From: an uncultured Oscillospiraceae bacterium
Lineage (GTDB): Bacteria > Bacillota > Clostridia > Oscillospirales > Oscillospiraceae
DNA length: 40,195 bases
NCBI GenBank assembly: GCA_900757415.1
Contig: CAAENU010000038.1
Location: 1 to 40,195 of the forward strand
Direction: 5' to 3'
The translations under genes were made by a program, and so were the position numbers. Under the pieces are notes generated by a model. The model saw nothing but the letters and a program-made list of their open reading frames with translations. It was not told the origin of the DNA and made no database searches. Below, piece by piece: positions 18,583 to 26,901 of the stretch. Numbering within the stretch: position 1 is the first letter of the stretch; each line of letters opens with the position of its first letter.

Positions 18583-18616
18583 AGAACAGGACAGAGGTTA
18601 TCCCCTGTCCTGTTCT
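18583..18616. terminator. Hairpin after the zinc-ribbon gene pair
   Basis: Twelve-base perfect stem plus two pairs beyond a mismatch (18583-18597 with 18602-18616), loop TTAT, immediately after the stop at 18618. On the minus strand no U-tract follows (TGTATCCC), so it may act mainly as a message end-stabiliser. Confidence 0.5.
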
Positions 18617-18617
18617 T

Positions 18618-19382
18618 TTACATCATGCTGCACAGCGCTTCCGTAATATCCACCCACACCTCAAAATACGGCTCGTCTCCGCCGCCGTAGTTGATAAATA
18701 TCAGGTAAGCCGCTGACACATCCTCCCAGCCAAAGCCGTCATCACTATATTCATACTGATACCGGCCCTCCCCCATATCCGTCTCTTCCCAAGTATAAGC
18801 AGCAAGCTCGCTGCCATTGTCATACTGAACGTACAGCTTCGGTGAAAAGCCGGGGTCGTTCTCCCAATACACCGTTGCAAATGTTTGCCCCTCATCAATT
18901 CTGACGGCTTCCACCATCACCGGTTGACCGTCAATGACAAACTGATCGCCCATGTCATAATAGAATATGTCATCACCGGTAATCTCCTGTGCCGGCTCCA
19001 CTGCCTCATCCCAGCGGTCAGGATAATCCTGTTCGATCGTTCTGATGACAACAAGATGCAATACTGCGCTGAGTATCAGCGCAGCTGACACTATGGCGGC
19101 AGTCAGCAGTACGGCGGTTTTCACCACCGGCTTTCCGGTCTGCGTCTTTGTGCGGATTCCGTCATGCTGGTCGGCCTGGTGTTCATAGCAATCTTTTCGC
19201 TGGCGATTGGCTTTACTCTGCTGCTGAAACTGCTGCTCATTCAGCAGTTCCGCGCTGCCCTCTTCATTAAAATCCACCCGCAGGCGGCTGGTCGGTTTAT
19301 TATACGCACCGCAATGGGGGCATAGATCACTATTCAGATAATCATACCGTTTACCGCAGGATCTGCATGTAATGTTGGACAT
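18618..19382 (-). CDS. Zinc-ribbon membrane protein with extracytoplasmic domain (unknown function)
   Basis: Unrecognised 254-residue protein. Residues 6-24 form a zinc ribbon (C6, C9, C21, C24), then a conserved linker (AYNKPTSRLRVDFNEEGSAELL) and a Gln/Lys/His-rich stretch. One membrane helix spans about 88-112. An acidic, aromatic-rich extracytoplasmic domain (about 115-254) is rich in Asp, Glu, Tyr and Trp with predicted beta strands. Topology: zinc finger inside, domain outside. Paralog of the gene 18 bases upstream, with which it shares a ribosome-spaced operon; the first 47 residues are very similar. Function not known; the layout would suit sensing or scaffolding. Confidence 0.75.
   Translation of the reverse strand: MSNITCRSCGKRYDYLNSDLCPHCGAYNKPTSRLRVDFNEEGSAELLNEQQFQQQSKANRQRKDCYEHQADQHDGIRTKTQTGKPVVKTAVLLTAAIVSAALILSAVLHLVVIRTIEQDYPDRWDEAVEPAQEITGDDIFYYDMGDQFVIDGQPVMVEAVRIDEGQTFATVYWENDPGFSPKLYVQYDNGSELAAYTWEETDMGEGRYQYEYSDDGFGWEDVSAAYLIFINYGGGDEPYFEVWVDITEALCSMM
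19249..19304. repeat. 56-bp exact direct repeat, copy A (in first zinc-ribbon gene)
   Basis: Identical base for base to 19693-19748. It encodes the linker after the zinc ribbon. Flanks also match with scattered differences. Confidence 0.95.
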
Positions 19383-19400
19383 AGTTCCTCTCTTTCCCGA

Positions 19401-19826
19401 TCACCAGTTGGTGCAGGCACGCAGCAGCATCAAAATGATGACAACTGCGACCACATACCAGGTGTTGGATTCTCCACCTTTTTTCTCTTTCTTCGCTGCA
19501 AACCTTGCGCCGCTTTGACTGCCGAATTCCCGCAGCTTGGCTGCCAGCTGTTCAGTATTCAAGCTGCCGTTTTGCACTGTCCGCCCTTTTTGACGTACCT
19601 TATCCTCATGGCATTCCTTGCGCTCATAGCAGGCCTTCTCTCGTTTTTGACCGGCTTCACTCCGGCGCAGGAACTCCTGCTCATGCAGCAGCTCCGCGCT
19701 GCCCTCTTCATTAAAATCCACCCGCAGGCGGCTGGTCGGTTTATTATAGGCACCGCAATGAGGACACAAATCGCTTTCGCGGTAATTATATCGCCTGCCG
19801 CAGGCCTTGCATTTGATGTCGGACAT
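19401..19826 (-). CDS. Zinc-ribbon, C-terminally membrane-anchored protein (unknown function)
   Basis: Unrecognised 141-residue protein. Zinc ribbon C6, C9, C21, C24, then the same linker as its downstream paralog, a highly charged Lys/Glu/Arg region with extra cysteines (about 60-80), and one hydrophobic segment at the very end (WYVVAVVIILMLLRA, 123-137), so it is tail-anchored with nearly all of it in the cytoplasm. I chose ATG 19826 behind GGAGGAG; an ATG 14 codons earlier lies at the predicted transcript start. First gene of the two-gene unit. Confidence 0.75.
   Translation of the reverse strand: MSDIKCKACGRRYNYRESDLCPHCGAYNKPTSRLRVDFNEEGSAELLHEQEFLRRSEAGQKREKACYERKECHEDKVRQKGRTVQNGSLNTEQLAAKLREFGSQSGARFAAKKEKKGGESNTWYVVAVVIILMLLRACTNW
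19693..19748. repeat. 56-bp exact direct repeat, copy B (in second zinc-ribbon gene)
   Basis: Partner of 19249-19304. Includes synonymous positions, so it reflects recent duplication or gene conversion rather than protein constraint only. Confidence 0.95.
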
Positions 19827-19866
19827 AGTCTCCTCCTCTCCCGCTGCTTTCAGCTCTCTGGCACAC

Positions 19867-19895
19867 ATTATGTCATACTATGTGGCATTTGTCCA
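19867..19895 (-). promoter_or_regulatory. Promoter of the zinc-ribbon operon
   Basis: Minus-strand TGGACA (19890-19895), 17-base spacer, CATAAT (19867-19872), about 40 bases before the chosen start. Confidence 0.55.
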
Positions 19896-20003
19896 GCAAG
19901 CAGCAGTTGCGCCACACTTTTTTTATGAAGTACGGCGCTATTTGAAGTTTACGTTGCCAGTATAGCATATTTTATTTCCCATTAACAGCGACAATACTGC
20001 AAT

Positions 20004-20055
20004 AAGATAAAAAAGTCCTTTGCTATAGCGGCTGAGCCATAGCAAAGGACTTTTT
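20004..20055 (-). terminator. Terminator of the ribosomal protein block
   Basis: Perfect 17-base stem (20010-20026 with 20039-20055), 12-base loop, then TTTTTTATCTTATT on the minus strand, 13 bases after the rplQ stop. Confidence 0.92.
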
Positions 20056-20067
20056 ATTGAGATGTGA

Positions 20068-20412
20068 TTACTTCACCAGCTCGATGATGGCAGTCTCAGC
20101 AGCATCGCCGCGGCGAACGCCGGTGCGGATGATGCGGGTGTAGCCGCCGTTGCGCTCGGCATATTCAGGAGCAATTTCCTTGAACAGCTTGTTGGCAACG
20201 TCTTCTCTGGTGATGAAGCTCAGTGCCTGACGATAGGCAGCCAGATCACCCTTCTTGCCCAGGGTAATCATCTTTTCAGCCATGGGCTTGATCTCTTTGC
20301 AACGGGTAATGGTGGTCTCCATACGGCCGTTGTCCAGAAGATCGGTGACCTGCTGACGGAGCATCGCCATACGCTGATCGGTAGTCTTACCGAGCTTACG
20401 AGTTCCGGGCAT
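20068..20412 (-). CDS. rplQ: Ribosomal protein bL17
   Basis: 114 residues, usual bacterial length (about 115-120). Starts MPGTRKLGKTTDQRMAMLRQ with the family motif of the N-terminal helix and ends ETAIIELVK. Large-subunit protein near the exit tunnel. Last gene of the block, 25 bases after rpoA, as in most Firmicutes, and followed by the strong terminator. Confidence 0.98.
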   Translation of the reverse strand: MPGTRKLGKTTDQRMAMLRQQVTDLLDNGRMETTITRCKEIKPMAEKMITLGKKGDLAAYRQALSFITREDVANKLFKEIAPEYAERNGGYTRIIRTGVRRGDAAETAIIELVK

Positions 20413-20437
20413 GTTACGTTTCCTCCTTGATAGGATG

Positions 20438-21391
20438 TTAGTTGTTTTCCTCGCTGGCCAGGGACAGGCCCATCATGGCCAGCTTGTTGATGACTTCCTC
20501 AAGAGACTTGCGTCCCAGGTTGCGCACCTTCATCATCTCATCCTCTGTCTTGGAGATCAGGTCCTCGACGGTGTTGATATTAGCGCGCTTGAGGCAGTTG
20601 AAGCTGCGGACACTGAGATCCAGTTCCTCGATGGTCAGCTCCAGCATCTTGTCCTTGGAATCGGTTGCCTTTTCCACCACGGTGGACTTGTCGCCCAGCG
20701 TGTCGCTAAGGTCGGTGAACAGGGTGAAATGATCACACAGGATCTTGGCACCCAGAGACACCGCGTCACGGGCAGAGATGGTGGAATCTGTCCACACCTC
20801 CAAAGTCAGCTTGTCATAATCGCTGGAAGCACCCACACGGGTGTTCTCCACGGTGTAGTTGACCTTGTATACGGGGGTGTAAATCGAGTCGATGGGGATC
20901 ACGCCGATGGCGGCGGGATGCAGAGCCTTGTTCTTGTCAGCGGAGACATAGCCGCGGCCATGGCTCAGGCTGATCTCCATGCTGAGGGTGGCGCCCACAT
21001 CCAGCGTGGCAATCTGAAGCTCGGGGTTCAGCACCTCAACTTCGCCATCGTTCTTGATGTCGCCGGCTGTCACAACGCAGGGGCCCACCGCCTCGATAAA
21101 GACGGTTTTGGCACCTTCGCAATGCAGCTTGGTCAGCAGCTTCTTGACGTTCAAAACGATCTCTGTCACGTCCTCTTTCACACCGGGAATGGTGGAAAAC
21201 TCATGCTGCACGCCAGCGATCTTGATGCTGGTGGCCGCCGTGCCGGGCAGAGAAGAAAGCATAATGCGGCGCAGCGCATTGCCCAATGTCGTTCCGTAGC
21301 CGCGCTCCAGGGGTTCGATCACATATTTGCCATAGGAAGCATCACCAGGTGTTTCAACACATTCGATCTGGGGCTTCTCAATTTCGATCAT
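20438..21391 (-). CDS. rpoA: RNA polymerase alpha subunit
   Basis: 317 residues. N-terminal dimer domain (YGTTLGNALRRIMLSSLPGTA) assembles the enzyme; a linker leads to the C-terminal domain (ELDLSVRSFNCLKRANINTVEDLI) that contacts UP elements and activators. Lies between rpsD and rplQ as in all Firmicutes. The 84-base gap to rpsD holds a small stem (21421-21438, ATACGG/CCGTAT), larger than most gaps in the block. Confidence 0.99.
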   Translation of the reverse strand: MIEIEKPQIECVETPGDASYGKYVIEPLERGYGTTLGNALRRIMLSSLPGTAATSIKIAGVQHEFSTIPGVKEDVTEIVLNVKKLLTKLHCEGAKTVFIEAVGPCVVTAGDIKNDGEVEVLNPELQIATLDVGATLSMEISLSHGRGYVSADKNKALHPAAIGVIPIDSIYTPVYKVNYTVENTRVGASSDYDKLTLEVWTDSTISARDAVSLGAKILCDHFTLFTDLSDTLGDKSTVVEKATDSKDKMLELTIEELDLSVRSFNCLKRANINTVEDLISKTEDEMMKVRNLGRKSLEEVINKLAMMGLSLASEENN

Positions 21392-21475
21392 GCAGTACCC
21401 TCCTTCAAATTCATGTGGCGATACGGGCAGAGCCGTATATTCGTGGTTGCTTCGTTGTGAGGGTCATTTCCCCGA

Positions 21476-22078
21476 TTACTTGGAGTACAACTCGACGATG
21501 AGGTGCTCCTCGATGGGCATGTCAATGTCCTCACGAGCGGGCATCTGCACTACGGTACCCTTCAGTGCGTTCTTTTCGCGCTGGAGCCACTGGGGTACGT
21601 TGACCATGGGGGCGTCTTCAGCAGTCAGGCGCTTGAAGCAGGCGGCGCTGCGGCTGCCTTCCTTCACCTCGATCACATCACCCACACGAACCAGATAGGA
21701 GGGAATGTTGACCTTCTGGCCGTTGACGGTGAAGTGCGCGTGGCTGACCAGCTGACGGGCCTCGCGGCGCGTCATGGCAAAACCCAGACGATACACCACA
21801 TTGTCCAGGCGGCGCTCCACCAGCGTCAGCAGGTTTTCGCCGGTCTTGCCGGGCATGGCGGAAGCCTTCTCATAGTATGCATGGAACTGCTTTTCCAGGA
21901 TACCATAGACGAACTTCACCTTCTGCTTCTCGTTCAGCTGGATGGCATATTCGCTCTTTTTCTTTCTCATCTGACCGCCGGGGTTGCGCTTGGTCTCCTT
22001 CTTGGAGTAACCCATAACGGCAGGAGAGATACCCAGCGCCTTGCAGCGCTTGGCGATAGGCTGCATATTCTTAGCCAT
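21476..22078 (-). CDS. rpsD: Ribosomal protein uS4, zinc-free form
   Basis: 200 residues; binds 16S rRNA early in 30S assembly. The N-terminus has only one cysteine (KRCKALG), so the zinc knuckle is lost, followed by the Lys-rich KKETKRNPGGQMRKKKSEY. The S4 RNA-binding domain (RLDNVVYRLGFAMTRREARQLVSHAHFTVNG) is intact. Encoded inside the alpha operon rather than alone as in Bacillus. Confidence 0.98.
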   Translation of the reverse strand: MAKNMQPIAKRCKALGISPAVMGYSKKETKRNPGGQMRKKKSEYAIQLNEKQKVKFVYGILEKQFHAYYEKASAMPGKTGENLLTLVERRLDNVVYRLGFAMTRREARQLVSHAHFTVNGQKVNIPSYLVRVGDVIEVKEGSRSAACFKRLTAEDAPMVNVPQWLQREKNALKGTVVQMPAREDIDMPIEEHLIVELYSK

Positions 22079-22103
22079 ATTCTAATGATCCTCCTTATTC
22101 CGA

Positions 22104-22505
22104 TTACACACGACGACGCTTGGGCGGGCGGCAGCCGTTGTGAGGAATGGGAGTGACATCCTTGATCATGGTCACTTCCAGACCCACGGCCTGCAGCGCG
22201 CGGATAGCGGCCTCACGACCCTGACCGGGGCCTTTGACAAAGACCTCAACGGTCTTCAGGCCATGCTCCATAGCGGCCTTGGCGGCGGTCTCAGCGGCGC
22301 TCTGTGCGGCGAAGGGAGTGGACTTCTTGCTGCCACGGAAACCCAAGCCGCCGGAGGAGGCCCAGCTCAGGGCGTTGCCCTGAGAGTCAGTGACGGTCAC
22401 CATGGTGTTGTTGAAGGAAGAACGGATATGGACCTGGCCTTTTTCAATGTTCTTCTTTTCACGGCGGCGGCGGATAACCTTCTTGCCTTTTACATTAGCT
22501 GCCAT
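22104..22505 (-). CDS. rpsK: Ribosomal protein uS11
   Basis: 133 residues, including SSFNNTMVTVTDSQGNALSWAS and the conserved end PIPHNGCRPPKRRRV. Lies on the 30S platform near the E site. Standard place between rpsM and rpsD. Confidence 0.99.
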   Translation of the reverse strand: MAANVKGKKVIRRRREKKNIEKGQVHIRSSFNNTMVTVTDSQGNALSWASSGGLGFRGSKKSTPFAAQSAAETAAKAAMEHGLKTVEVFVKGPGQGREAAIRALQAVGLEVTMIKDVTPIPHNGCRPPKRRRV

Positions 22506-22522
22506 AAACTATTCTCCCCTCC

Positions 22523-22891
22523 TTACTTCTTCTTGTTGGCAATGGTCTTCTTAGGACCCTTGCGGGTACGTGCATTGGTCTTGCTGCGCTGGCCGCGAAC
22601 GGGCAGGCCGCGGCGATGACGCATACCGCGATAGCAGCCGATCTCAGTCAGACGCTTGATGTCCAGCGCCACCTGGCGGCGCAGGTCACCCTCCACCACG
22701 TAGCTCTGGTCGATGGCCTCACGAAGCTTGGCTTCATCCTCCTCGGTCAGATCCTTCACGCGGGTGTCGGGGTTGATACCAGTCTGCGCCAGAATATCCT
22801 GCGCGCTCTTTCTGCCAATACCGTAGATATAGGTCAAACCGATTTCGATTCGCTTATCCTTGGGCAGGTCAATACCGGCAATACGTGCCAT
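22523..22891 (-). CDS. rpsM: Ribosomal protein uS13
   Basis: 122 residues beginning MARIAGIDLPKDKRIEIGLTYIYG, with YRGMRHRRGLPVRGQRSKTNARTRKG near the end. 30S head protein touching P-site tRNA and the subunit bridge. Follows rpmJ as expected. Confidence 0.99.
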   Translation of the reverse strand: MARIAGIDLPKDKRIEIGLTYIYGIGRKSAQDILAQTGINPDTRVKDLTEEDEAKLREAIDQSYVVEGDLRRQVALDIKRLTEIGCYRGMRHRRGLPVRGQRSKTNARTRKGPKKTIANKKK

Positions 22892-22918
22892 ACTCTTAAA
22901 GCACCTCCACTTTTCTAG

Positions 22919-23032
22919 TTAGCCCTGACGCTGCTTGTGCTTGGGATTCTCGCAGATGACCATGACACGGCCTTTACGACGGATCACTTTGCACTTTTCG
23001 CACATGGGCTTCACGGACGGTCTTACTTTCAT
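22919..23032 (-). CDS. rpmJ: Ribosomal protein bL36, zinc-binding form
   Basis: 37 codons: MKVRPSVKPMCEKCKVIRRK then GRVMVICENPKHKQRQG. Zinc ligands C11, C14, C27 and H32 are all present, the C+ form. Located between infA and rpsM, its usual site; identified directly from the sequence because of its small size. Confidence 0.97.
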   Translation of the reverse strand: MKVRPSVKPMCEKCKVIRRKGRVMVICENPKHKQRQG

Positions 23033-23045
23033 TTTGATAAACCTC

Positions 23046-23264
23046 CTACTTACTACGCCAGGTAATCCGGCCACGGGTCAGGTCATAAGGGGACATTTCC
23101 ACTGTCACCTTGTCACCGGGCAGAATCCTGATGAAGTTCATTCTGAGCTTTCCGGAAATATGCGCTAGGATGGTGTGTCCATTTCCAATGTCTACCTGGA
23201 ATGTGGTGTTGGGCAGCGACTCGACGACGATGCCCTCCACTTCGATCATGTCGGATTTTGCCAA
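23046..23264 (-). CDS. infA: Translation initiation factor IF-1 (TTG start)
   Basis: 72 residues, the exact usual length, if translation begins at TTG (23262-23264), with AGGAGG nine bases upstream. The protein reads (M)AKSDMIEVEGIVVESLPN and ends RGRITWRSK, one OB fold that blocks the 30S A site. The first ATG is five codons further in and would cut the conserved head. A TTG start on an essential factor may reduce its yield. Confidence 0.95.
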   Translation of the reverse strand: MAKSDMIEVEGIVVESLPNTTFQVDIGNGHTILAHISGKLRMNFIRILPGDKVTVEMSPYDLTRGRITWRSK

Positions 23265-23268
23265 GTTT

Positions 23269-23550
23269 CTATCCCTCCTGGTCTTGATTACCGCCGACAT
23301 ATGCGGCGATGGCTTTACGAAGCTCACTGTTTGTGATTTTTTCGCTGCTTCTGATCTTTTCAGCGACGGCGCTATCACTTTCCGCCACAAACTGCACATG
23401 GCGTGCCCGTTTGCGCTTGGGCGACTCCAGACGCCTGCGCTTCCCATCCGCCAGCAGAAGGAAGTCCTCCTCCGTCGCAAGCACGAAGAAGTAGCTTCCC
23501 GCATCTCTGCCGGCGATTGATCTTACGATGTTGGATTTGGCAATGTCCAT
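23269..23550 (-). CDS. KOW-domain RNA-binding protein
   Basis: 93 residues, related to archaeal/eukaryotic L14e-type KOW proteins and standard in Clostridia between map and infA. KOW-like head: IVRSIAGRDAGSYFFVLATEEDFLLLADGKRRRLESPKRK. Basic centre, acidic end. Role in ribosome function is likely but not established. Its end supplies the infA ribosome binding site. Confidence 0.85.
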   Translation of the reverse strand: MDIAKSNIVRSIAGRDAGSYFFVLATEEDFLLLADGKRRRLESPKRKRARHVQFVAESDSAVAEKIRSSEKITNSELRKAIAAYVGGNQDQEG

Positions 23551-23555
23551 AGGCG

Positions 23556-24317
23556 TTACACCAGGGAATCGGAGGCGTCCGTCAGAAGCTCCGGATCGCC
23601 GTCAGTGATCAGAATGGTGTTCTCATAGTGGGCGGCGTTCTTGCCGTCCGCCGTTTTGACGGTCCAGCCGTCGGACATCTGGCGGATGGCGGCGCTGCCG
23701 GCGTTGACCATAGGTTCTACCGCAATGGTCATACCCCGCAGCAAACGCGGCCCGTGGCCGGGAGCTCCAAAATTGGGCACCTCGGGACTTTCATGCATCC
23801 TGCGGCCGATGCCGTGGCCGACATATTCCCGCACGATGCTGTAGCCGCGGCTCTCTGCGTATTCCTGAACGGCATGGGAAATATCGCTGAGACGATAACC
23901 CTCCCGCGCGAACTTGAGTCCCTCGAAGAAGCTCTGCTGTGTTACGCGGATCAGATCCATGGCTTCGTCGGACACCTGCCCGCAAGGGTAGGTGCCGGCG
24001 CAGTCGCCATGAAAGCCGCCGATGTATGCACCCACGTCCACACTGACAATATCACCCTCATGCAGCACCCGCTTGCCGGGAATGCCGTGGATAATCTCAT
24101 CATTGACGCTGACGCACACACTGGCAGGATAGCCGTTGTAGTTCAGGAATGAGGGAACCGCACCCTGAGACTTGATAAAGTGATACACTGCCTTGTCGAT
24201 TTGTTGGGTTGTTACGCCGGGTTTTACCATATCCCGTGCCAGAGCACGGGCAGCCGCGGTAATTTTTCCCGCCCGGCGCATCAGTTCGATCTCATGCTCG
24301 GATTTTAAGGTAATCAT
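23556..24317 (-). CDS. map: Methionine aminopeptidase, type I
   Basis: Removes the first Met from nascent proteins. 253 residues with the full two-metal site D94, D105, H168, E201 and E232, and substrate His H78 (IIHGIPG). No N-terminal zinc extension. Four bases follow adk, so they are coupled. Confidence 0.98.
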   Translation of the reverse strand: MITLKSEHEIELMRRAGKITAAARALARDMVKPGVTTQQIDKAVYHFIKSQGAVPSFLNYNGYPASVCVSVNDEIIHGIPGKRVLHEGDIVSVDVGAYIGGFHGDCAGTYPCGQVSDEAMDLIRVTQQSFFEGLKFAREGYRLSDISHAVQEYAESRGYSIVREYVGHGIGRRMHESPEVPNFGAPGHGPRLLRGMTIAVEPMVNAGSAAIRQMSDGWTVKTADGKNAAHYENTILITDGDPELLTDASDSLV

Positions 24318-24321
24318 TCTC

Positions 24322-24954
24322 TCAGCACCCCAAAACCTTCAAGATCGCCTGCGTCGTTTCTTCTACCGTGGGGTAGAACGGCACAGTTTTCAGAATCCTC
24401 CGGGCCTCGTAGAAACCCTTGAGAGGCTCTGTAATTTTATGATAAACCACCAGACGGTCCTTGACCGTCTCGGGGTCATCATCCTTGCGCTGCTTCAATG
24501 CACCGCCGCACACATCGCATACCCCCTCCTTTTTGGGAGGAATATTTACGATATGATAGCTGGCGCCGCAGTTTTCGCAGACGCGGCGGCCGCTCATGCG
24601 CTCAATGATCAGATCATCGGGCACTTCCAGCGCCACCACAGCATCGAATCTGATTCCCGCCTGTTCCAGCACCTTCGCCTGAGCGATGGTGCGGGGGACG
24701 CCATCCAGAATAAATCCGTTGGCGCAGTCAGGTTCCTGCAGACGTTCTTTGACGACGCCGATAATGACATCGTCAGGTACCAATTGGCCGGCATCCATGT
24801 ACTGCTTGGCTCTTATGCCAACGGGAGTACCATTTTTGACGGCGGCACGCAGAATGTTACCAGTGGAGATCGTGGGGATCCCCAGCTTCTTCTTGATAAT
24901 GTCTGCCTGTGTGCCCTTACCGGCACCAGGAGCGCCTAAAAGGATCAGTTTCAT
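24322..24954 (-). CDS. adk: Adenylate kinase, zinc-LID form
   Basis: Catalyses ATP + AMP = 2 ADP. 210 residues; P-loop GAPGAGKGT (7-15), AMP region ISTGNILRA (29-37), LID with four zinc cysteines C126, C129, C146 and C149. The usual DGFPR motif reads DGVPR (84-88), with Val86 in place of Phe, and Asn33 replaces the common Asp of TGD. Core arginines (R36, R88, R123) remain, so activity is expected. Ten bases after secY. Confidence 0.97.
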   Translation of the reverse strand: MKLILLGAPGAGKGTQADIIKKKLGIPTISTGNILRAAVKNGTPVGIRAKQYMDAGQLVPDDVIIGVVKERLQEPDCANGFILDGVPRTIAQAKVLEQAGIRFDAVVALEVPDDLIIERMSGRRVCENCGASYHIVNIPPKKEGVCDVCGGALKQRKDDDPETVKDRLVVYHKITEPLKGFYEARRILKTVPFYPTVEETTQAILKVLGC

Positions 24955-24964
24955 ATGACACCTC

Positions 24965-26245
24965 TTATTCCAGGAAACCCTTATACTGACGCATCAGCAT
25001 CTGGGACTCCAATGCCTGTACAGTCTCCAGCGCAACGCCCACCACGATGATGACGGAGGTACCGCCGATAGACAGGGCGGAAACGCTTACGACCTTGCCG
25101 ATGATAAGGGGCAGAATCGCAACGATGCCCAGATATACGGCGCCAAACAGCGTCACCTTATTGAGCACCTTACGGATGAAGTCGGACGTAGGCTTGCCGG
25201 GACGGAAGCCGGGGATAAAGCCGCCGTTCTTCTTCAGGTTGTTGGAAATCTCAATGGGGTTGAACTGGATGGTCGAATAGAAGTAGCTGAACGCAATGAT
25301 CATCAGGAAGTAGAAGATCATATACACCACAGAGGACGTGTCGATGGCTTTGATAAAGCCGGCCCAGAAAGAACCCTCCTTCGGCTGCGCAAAGGCGCCA
25401 ATGGTAGAGGGAATCATGGCAATGGACTGGGCAAAGATGATGGGCAGAACGCCGGACATATTTACCTTCATGGGAAGGCTGGATGCCTGACCGCCATACA
25501 TCTTGCGGCCCACCTGACGCTTGGCGTACTGAACGGGAATACGGCGCTCGGCACCGTTGACCCAAGTAATCAGCACGATCAGCGCCAGCATACCGACCAC
25601 CACCAGCAGGATGGCCCACCACTTGGTGGGATCCGCACGCAGGTAGCTGATACCCGTACCCACCATATTGGGCACACGGGAGAGAATACCTGCGAACAGG
25701 ATGATGGAGATGCCGTTGCCGATACCGAACTCGGTAATCTGCTCGCCCATCCACATGACGAAAGAGGAACCGGCGATGAAAGACGCGATAATAACCAGAG
25801 CCGGCCACACACCGGTATTGGTCAGGATGTCGTAATTCTTCATCAGCACATAGTAACCCCAACCCTGCAGAATGGCGATGGCCACAGTGGCATAACGGGT
25901 GATGGACTGAATCTTCTTCTTGCCCTCTTCGCCGCCTTCCTGCGCCATACGCTGCAAAGCAGGAATGGCAATGGTCAGCAGCTGGATGATGATGGAGCTG
26001 TTGATATAGGGCTGAACGCCCAGCGCAAAGACTGTGGCGTTGGCAAAAGCGCCGCCGGACATCACGTTATACAGGCCCAGCACCGTGGTGCTCATCTGAT
26101 TGATATAGGTCTCCATCAGACCGGCATCCACATAAGGAACAGGGATCGCATTACCGATGCGGAAGATCAGCAGGATCAAAGCCGTGAACACGATCTTCTT
26201 GCGCAGTTCGGGAATCGCCCACGCCTTTTTGATCGTCTGAATCAC
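24965..26245 (-). CDS. secY: Preprotein translocase channel SecY
   Basis: 426 residues with ten membrane helices; the protein-conducting pore driven by SecA. Plug-region start and signatures IPVPYVDAG, GGAFANATVFALGVQPYINSSI, NGISIILFAGI and the cytoplasmic loop RKMYGGQASSLPMKVNMSGVLP with GFRPGKPT. One base after rplO, at the end of the spc operon. Confidence 0.99.
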   Translation of the reverse strand: MIQTIKKAWAIPELRKKIVFTALILLIFRIGNAIPVPYVDAGLMETYINQMSTTVLGLYNVMSGGAFANATVFALGVQPYINSSIIIQLLTIAIPALQRMAQEGGEEGKKKIQSITRYATVAIAILQGWGYYVLMKNYDILTNTGVWPALVIIASFIAGSSFVMWMGEQITEFGIGNGISIILFAGILSRVPNMVGTGISYLRADPTKWWAILLVVVGMLALIVLITWVNGAERRIPVQYAKRQVGRKMYGGQASSLPMKVNMSGVLPIIFAQSIAMIPSTIGAFAQPKEGSFWAGFIKAIDTSSVVYMIFYFLMIIAFSYFYSTIQFNPIEISNNLKKNGGFIPGFRPGKPTSDFIRKVLNKVTLFGAVYLGIVAILPLIIGKVVSVSALSIGGTSVIIVVGVALETVQALESQMLMRQYKGFLE

Positions 26246-26246
26246 G

Positions 26247-26687
26247 TCAGATCACCTCTGCCTTTCCACCGGCTGCTTCGATCGCTTCCTTAGCAGCCTG
26301 GGAGAAAGCAGCGGCCTGCACGGTCACCTTCTTGGTAACTTTGCCGTTACCCAGGACCTTGTAGCCGTACTCGCACTTGCTCAGGATGCCCTTTGCAAGC
26401 AGGGCTTCAGCGGTGACGATCTCGCCGTCCTCAAACTTGTTGAGGGCACTCAGGTTGATAATCTCCAGGGGCTTGGCAAAAATGTTGTTGAAACCGCGCT
26501 TGGGGATACGGCGGGCCAGAGGCATCTGGCCGCCTTCAAAGCCGATGCGGGTGCCGCCGCCGGAGCGGGCCTTCTGACCCTTGTGACCACGGCCAGCGGT
26601 CTTGCCGTTACCGGAGCCGCTGCCGCGACCCTTGCGGTAAGCTTCCTTAACGGAGCCGGCTGCGGGAGACAGTTCATTCAGTTTCAT
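26247..26687 (-). CDS. rplO: Ribosomal protein uL15
   Basis: 146 residues. Gly/Arg-rich extended head (GRGSGSGNGKTAGRGHKGQKARSGG region) that enters 23S rRNA, GFEGGQMPLARRIPKRGFNN, then the globular end. Directly before secY with a one-base gap. Confidence 0.99.
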   Translation of the reverse strand: MKLNELSPAAGSVKEAYRKGRGSGSGNGKTAGRGHKGQKARSGGGTRIGFEGGQMPLARRIPKRGFNNIFAKPLEIINLSALNKFEDGEIVTAEALLAKGILSKCEYGYKVLGNGKVTKKVTVQAAAFSQAAKEAIEAAGGKAEVI

Positions 26688-26701
26688 GCTCTCGCACCTC
26701 C

Positions 26702-26887
26702 TTAGTTCTCTTCGGTGACCTGCAGCAGATAGCCAATCTTGGCGATCTTGCCGCGGGTCTGATCGTTGTCGGGCTGAACGGTGATATCACCGATCTTGCG
26801 CAGGCCCAGGGAATTGGCAGTGGCGATGTGCTTCTGCAGTCTGCCGTTCAGGCTCTTGACCAGCTTGATATTCAGATTCTTAGCCAT
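26702..26887 (-). CDS. rpmD: Ribosomal protein uL30
   Basis: 61 residues: NIKLVKSLNGRLQKHIATAN.. LGLRKIGDITVQPDNDQTRGKIAKIGYLLQV. Small single-domain 50S protein between rpsE and rplO. Confidence 0.98.
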   Translation of the reverse strand: MAKNLNIKLVKSLNGRLQKHIATANSLGLRKIGDITVQPDNDQTRGKIAKIGYLLQVTEEN

Positions 26888-26901
26888 TGTTCACTGCCTC
26901 C

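Noticed and set aside
20411..21460. 349-codon plus-strand frame over rpoA
   Set aside because: Antisense of rpoA; no SD or promoter in that direction.
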